64,000 nucleotides of DNA, taken from NCBI GenBank assembly GCA_963920525.1, contig OY986439.1, positions 212,143,500 to 212,207,499 on the forward strand, in the 5' to 3' direction. Position 1 is the first letter of the stretch, and each line of letters starts with the position of its first letter. The stretch comes from Dichetophora obliterata (taxonomy: Eukaryota; Arthropoda; Insecta; Diptera; Sciomyzidae). A model generated the notes under the pieces. That model saw only the letters and a program-made list of their open reading frames with translations, was not told the origin of the DNA and ran no database searches. Made by a program: the position numbers and the translations under genes. This document shows, one piece after another, positions 58,601-64,000 of this stretch.

Positions 58601-59634
58601 ATTGATAATATCACTCATTTCGTGCAAGACTGTCATAACTCAAAATTTTGTATTTTTCATGGGAGCTTCATGAAGTTTTGAAATTACATCACGACCATTA
58701 ATTGTGAAGGTAGGCTGAAAATTGTTAAGAATATTTTAAGGCCATATTAGGTCTGTTCCGTACTAACTTCAAGTAAAGTTCGAGTAAAGTTCAATCTGTG
58801 AGAGTAACTCAATTATCTGATAAAATGTGAAAATATGCAAAAAAGTACGGAAACTACTTCAAGTTTCGAGCAGAACAGTTGCTGTTGACAATAATTTGCT
58901 AATTGACAATAAATTGAAGCAATTGGAAGAGGATTCGTGCCCGAAAAAATTTTTCATGTTAAGTTCAAGCTAGTTTCGGGTAATTGTAATAGAATAGAGA
59001 GTGGCATTTATCTTGTTCTTCTTCTATCTCGAGCTTCAAAAATGTGTAAAGAAACGCTTTCAAGCAACTTCAAGTTACTTGAATCGAGTACGGGAATAGA
59101 CCTATTTTCTACCAAAAATATCATAAATTTTTCATTTTGCGTCAATAGTGAATTTTTAAGCAATATTTTTGCAAGTTTCTGTTTGAATTGTGACATTATT
59201 ACTACAAAAACTAATTTTTAAAAAGTTTCATTTTGAGTTGTGACAATTTTGCTACAATATGATAACATACTTTTGAGCTAGAGAGATGTCACGTTTTGAG
59301 TTGGTACTTTATTTCTACAAAAAATATTAGGTTACTTGCTTAGATTTTTATTTAAAAAATGGTTTATGATACAATAAGTCGTTGTTGTTGTTGACAAATT
59401 ATGTAGAAATTTAAAATAAATTTTGGTATAAATGGAAATGAAACGTTATTGCTGCCAATAAAGTGAAGAAATTGCTAAAAGTGAAAACGACACAAGTATC
59501 TGTAAAACCGTCAATTAAAAGCAAATCGGTCTGGAATTCACTCAAATTAAAGATATGATATCAATACATATTTTTGTATATTTAACTCAAGTTGAGTTGT
59601 GACGGTGTTGCACGAAATGAGCGATATTATCAAA
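58601..59634. mobile_element. Element with ATTTCGTGCAA inverted ends
   Basis: TTGATAATATCACTCATTTC and GTGCAAGACTGTCATAACTC at 58603 are inverted at about 59596-59634 (GAGTTGTGACGGTGTTGCAC, GAAATGAGCGATATTATCAA). GAGTTGTGAC recurs inside near 59237. A smaller MITE (58750-59102) lies within. Non-coding. Confidence 0.7.
58750..59102. mobile_element. Nested MITE with TA target duplication
   Basis: GGTCTGTTCCGTACTAAC at 58750 is inverted as CGAGTACGGGAATAGACC ending at 59102. TA flanks both sides (58748-58749, 59103-59104). CTTCAAGTAAAG and CTTCAAGTTACTTGAA lie next to the ends. Confidence 0.75.
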
Positions 59635-60688
59635 ATTACTATTTAATTTAGGAATTGCAGCATAAGCTTCAAATGCCAACTTATATTAGGTATTTGTATT
59701 TAATATGTAATTTTGTTAAAGCAAAAATAGAATTCATCTTCTTTTTTAAATATTCAATATAACAAAACGATAACAAAAATAAAACAAATTAGTCTTAATA
59801 AAATGGCACATTGTATATATATATTTCAGGTACTCCTTTGCACTTTGAGCAGAACACCTCACTATCACCATTTGTTTTTTCCAGGAATGAATATTTTTTT
59901 TAAGTAACTTGCTTCACACACACTTTCGCTACGACATTTCGACAAGTTTCAAAAATGAGGTGAACAGACACTTGGAAACTTTTGACTTGTTACTAAAAAA
60001 AAGCACGAATAGTTTACTAAATTGCAAACATCGGAGAAAATAATAAAAAGCAGGTTTTTGAGCCCGTTACACAGAACACAGGACTTTGTTTAAAAAAACA
60101 GGACTGTCCAGCGAAATACAGGATGGATCGGAGCGTTGTGTATAACTTTTTTATTAAATCAATGTCAATTTAAGTGATTTTTGCGGAGACTTCAGCGCAT
60201 TTTAAATTTTCATAAGAATTTCCAAATTCGGATTTTGGCTGATCAACCATTTTTATCATACTTCTTATTTATTCATTTTTCAGCCTTAATAATTTTTTTA
60301 TACGTGCTTTATTATCAGCAACGATTTTACGAAGATATTCGCCTTTAGCATGCCAATTTTGTGAAGAGAGTTTATAAGACAAGTGAAGAAGACACTCAAA
60401 AAACCTTATCCAGTCATGTAAGATTGATAAGAAGAAAAAAAACTGGAAATTTTCAGCTTCGCTTTCTTTTAATTTGACTTTTTTGCAAAAGTAGTTCATT
60501 TTTATAAAAATAGTTTTACTTTTCAAAATAATTTAAATCCAAAATAAATAGCAACGATTTTGAAACATGTCCGCTAATCATAAAAAAAGAAAATGTAATA
60601 TAAATAAATGTAATGAAAAAATTATTTAAACTTCATGAATATGAATAATTCACCATTAAAACAGTTGATGTTTTTAATAAAAACAATA
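59635..60688. other. AT-rich intergenic DNA
   Basis: No gene or clear repeat was found in this stretch. Two short words repeat near 60078-60118 (ACAGGACTTTG, ACAGGACTGTC). Confidence 0.45.
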
Positions 60689-61571
60689 GGGGTATTCACG
60701 ATGTGGTGTATATGTGATAACTTTTAACAAAATTTACAATACTTATAACTTATTGTGAAGGAACCTTCACTAAAGCAATGTATTTTTTAAAATCATGTGA
60801 TCTTTTATGTTCTTTTGTTTGGAAATATTAATTTAAATCATAATTTAACTAAAGGTAATCATACAAAAATTGAAACGAAACACTAGCTCCGTTCCATTCG
60901 CTTCAAAATAATCCAGATTATTTTTTTTTACATGCAAAGCAAAAACAAAACTAATAATCCTATAACAAATAGGATTATTTTTGCTATCCATATAAAATTG
61001 TGATATAGCCTTTAAAAATTTGAAACACAGGTGCCGCACCTGTATATTTTTATGAGCTGTCATTTCATTTTTTGAATTATTTGTTTGTTTGATACAATAA
61101 CTATTAGGTAGCCATGACAGCTACCTATTTTCTCACGAGCTGCGACCTTCGAATGTTAAACAAAAGAAAACAAAACAAACCGCGTGTGTCACACACATTG
61201 ACCGCATTCAGTGGAGCCAACAATTGCACTTAAATTATTTATATAATTGCATAATATTAATAATTAAATTAAATCATTTACCATTTTTATGACGTTTAGA
61301 GTAAAACACATTCAGAGAAAAACATCGTTCACTAAAGTATCGCTACCATAAAAGTTCACAACAGTTTTGAACGACACACGTTCTCATGACACCTAATAGT
61401 TATTAGCTGCGTTCCTTTCGCCTTAATATAATCGCGATAACAAATTTTTTCAAAGAAACGGCAAGAAAAACGACTCGTAGGGGCACTACCGTTGTAGTCA
61501 AAATTAAATTCAAACAAGCAATAATGATGCAATAATAAAGAATAGCTTAAGCAAAACAAAAGAAACAAACA
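60689..61571. other. MITE end and duplicated coding-like pieces
   Basis: GGGGTATTCACGATGTGGTG at 60689 (preceded by TA) is the terminus of the 7280-7655 family; its partner end is missing. AACTATTAGGTAGCCATGAC at 61097 and GTCATGACACCTAATAGTTA near 61385 form another inverted pair (about 61090-61404). Minus-strand text near 60895 (DYFEANGTELVF) resembles text near 61420 (DYIKAKGTQLIT); the DNA is a diverged direct repeat. I cannot name either. Confidence 0.4.
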
Positions 61572-62905
61572 ACTGAAGCGTATTCTAAGATAGGCCGCAC
61601 TAGGGAAGGGAATAAGGTTTTCCTTATGAATGGATCATTAAACTCTTTTGCCCAACGTTTAATAAATCCTAAAGTACTATTTGCTCTATTTATTATTTTA
61701 TTTACATGAATATTAAAGCGTAGTTTAGGATCCATTGTAACTCCTAGATCATTGAAAATATATAAGGACTCCAATCGATAACCACAAATTTTGAAGGTAC
61801 ATTTAATTGGTGGTTTGCGCGAGAAAGACATATGCTTGCATTTCTTCATGTTGAGGTTCATACGGTTCGTTTTGCACCAGTTATGAAGATGATCAATGTC
61901 GGCTTGCAAAAATACAGCGTCATTATAATTTTTAAAAGAAAGAAAGATTTAGACGTCGTCAGCAAACATTAAGATGCTAGAATGCATTATGACAGATGGC
62001 AAATCGTTTATAAAAAGTAGAAACAGAAGGGGCCCAAGATGACTTCCTTGAGGTACTCCTGAAGTAACAGGAAACTCATGTGATTTCTTGAGCTTAAAAA
62101 TAACAGATTGTGTTCTATTGCTTAAGTAATATTCAATCCACTTTACCAACGGTATAGGAAATCCAACAAGATGTTATTTTAAGATCAATAGTTTGTGATT
62201 TACAATGTCAAAAGCTTTGCTAAAATCCGTGTAAATAACATCAGTCTGCATGCCTTTTCCAAAGTTTTCTATAGTTTTTGATGTAAATTCGAGAAGGTTA
62301 GTAACAGTAGATTTTCCAGAAAGGAATCCCTGTTGGAAAGGAGACATTAAAGATTTAACGCTATGCGATAGTCGTGATGTAACAATTGCCTCTAAAAGTT
62401 TAGGCAAAGCGCTTAATTTTGCGATGCCACGGTAGTTATCAATTAAAGACCTATTTCCGGATTTATGCAGCGGAATGATAAATGAATGCTTCCAGGCTGC
62501 AGGAAAATAGCAGGATTTTAATGATGAAGTAAATAGTAAAGAGATTGGAGTTACTAATTCTTCACAGCAGTATTTTAATATACATGATAAGACTGTTTGT
62601 GTCAATTATCGGGAAATAAATATCCCCAGGTTGAATATTAAAAGGATAACTTAAAGAATCATAGGACGATGATGAATAAGTCGTCTTGAAAAAGTCAGCA
62701 AAAAGATTGCAAATACTATTATCATTATCAGACTCAACAGAATTATACTTCATAAAAGAAGGATAGGAATCAACCTTACGTTTTGTGTTAACAAAGTTCC
62801 AGAAGGATTTAGCATCAAATTTGATGTTTAATTTTACTTTTGTTAAGTAGATATTAGAGGATTGTTTGCATAACTGTTGGTAACTGTATTTAATCGAGGT
62901 ATAGC
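61572..62905 (-). pseudogene. Non-LTR reverse transcriptase relic (jockey/CR1-like)
   Basis: Minus strand. From about 62905: KFDAKSFWNFVNTKRK, LFADFFKTTYSSSS, a frameshift near 62600, then ITPLHKSG-type text (FIIPLHKSGNRSLIDNYRGI), PKLLEAIVTSRLS, FLSGKSTVTNLLEF and YTDFSKAFDIVNHKLLI (first RT Asp). A stop follows, then VKWIEYYLSNRTQSV, TSGVPQGSHLGPLLFLLFIN and LMFADDV with the catalytic Asp pair. Another stop follows, then NWCKTNRMNLNMKKCKHMSF and RPILEYASV, where similarity ends abruptly at 61572. The 5' part (endonuclease) and 3' end are missing. Two stops and a frameshift make it dead. Clade assignment is from general RT pattern only. Confidence 0.92.
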
Positions 62906-63747
62906 ATCCAAAATCGCTATACTAATACATTATTGTATAATTTTTGTTATGCCATCTAAATCGAAAATTTGACTATGCAAATAAAAGCACAGGTCTAGTT
63001 TTTGAGTTATAGGATCATTAGGATGTTTTAATTTCCAGGTCTCTGAAGACATTTTTAACCTACAGAGCAAAACGTTTCTTTGAGTGAAATCTTTATAAGT
63101 TTCGAAAATGTAAGTATTCTGTGAAAAATAAAGAGTTGCTAGCAAAAACCAAGTTGGTAATTTTCAGAATAACATAACACTTTGATAAAAAGGTGTCACA
63201 GCTACTCCAATTGACCCTTTTACGTTTAACAAAAAAAAAAAAAAAACAAACAAAAAGTCTACTTTCATGTTGGTGTGCTACTGCGTATTATTATTTAGTG
63301 AGTAGTTGTTGTTTTTTTTAAATAAACATTTGTTGTAGTCTCTTATTACATATGTATGTATATTGGAAAGTAACTTTCTGTGCTCGTCTGCCAGCCTGGG
63401 AGAATTTCATTGTTGTCACACACAGTGCGATTCCTGTACAACCAATAAATAAACGAACACCAAAAAACACAACAAAGCTAGTGTCGATGTTGCTGTTGCT
63501 AGGTGCGCATTTGCTGCTGAAGTAATGTGAGAAAAAGTATCACCAGTATAGAAACATTATCAATATGTACTATAACTCGTTATTCTTCAGTTTGTTTAAA
63601 CTAAGCTTATCAAAGATGAAATGGAGGGGGGGAAAATTAGGCGATATCTTTTGACTAACCAAACTTATTATGGATTTTTTTAAGGAGCGAAAAGTTTTCG
63701 GTGAAACCAAGTTTAATTTTTAAAACTTTAAAGGAAAAAAATTAATA
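62906..63747. other. Low-copy DNA with A-runs, no gene found
   Basis: An A-rich stretch near 63232-63256 is followed by GTTGTT and TATGTATGTATATTGG words and by ordinary mixed-composition sequence to about 63560. The ORF at 63145-62930 lies next to the LINE relic but carries no motif I recognise. Confidence 0.4.
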
Positions 63748-64000
63748 GGGGTATTCACAATGTGGTGAATGTATTTAGTCTTGTAATCTGTATTTGTGGT
63801 AAATATGGTTTCTGTGGTTAATTACAAAAACAAAATGTAAGCAACTAAAAAATACCATGCTTACCACAAACACCGGAAATCGTTGTATTTATGATGTATC
63901 TGTGGTTATTGCTTGCCAAGCACATAATTCACAATCAAAAACAATAAAGTAGATATTTTAGTGCGTGCTGTAAGTAGAATTATTGATAAAAATGCGTTTA
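63748..64000. mobile_element. MITE of the 7280-7655 family, cut by the window end
   Basis: GGGGTATTCACAATGTGGTG at 63748, preceded by TA, matches the terminus of the family. ATTTGTGGTAAATATGG and TACCATGCTTACCACAAA inside are partly inverted. The other end would lie outside the window. Confidence 0.6.

Overview
This looks like nuclear DNA of a higher (schizophoran) fly that is not a Drosophila species close to melanogaster. The one host gene is the 3' half of the homeobox gene cut, whose protein closely follows the Drosophila sequence as I remember it. Everything downstream is AT-rich and packed with decayed transposable elements, as in large tephritid or calyptrate genomes. I cannot name the species. 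No bacterial genes, operons, CRISPR arrays or rRNA genes are present.

Layout: positions 1-1569 are cut intron sequence, with the tail of a foldback repeat at 1-482. The last two coding exons of cut are 1570-2008 and 2093-5051. They encode two CUT domains, a homeodomain and the acidic C-terminus ending in WNY. From 5052 to about 7280 there is very AT-rich 3' UTR or downstream DNA with candidate poly(A) signals.

From about 7.3 kb to the end I find no convincing host exon. The region is a mosaic of: hAT-like elements with exact or near-exact 8-bp target duplications; TA-flanked MITEs; a DD34E Tc1 element (40104-43490) carrying a 5'-truncated LINE; a mariner-type transposase relic (about 19430-20640) split by a tRNA-derived SINE; two SINE families with two copies each plus tRNA-like fragments; long inverted-repeat elements; a non-LTR reverse transcriptase relic (61572-62905); Helitron-like ends; and a nest of hAT-like elements at 47675-52469. 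Some islands (about 26704-28470 and 52531-54373) look like ordinary low-copy fly DNA with CAA/CAG and GTT runs and may hold regulatory sequence, but this is only inferred.

The genes do not work together as a pathway. The value of the window is one developmental transcription factor gene plus a readable insertion history. I found no new multi-gene system. The most interesting items are the four-level nested insertion, the cut intron whose candidate acceptors all keep the reading frame, two hammerhead-like RNA motifs, and several element families that may not be catalogued. All element boundaries were read by eye.
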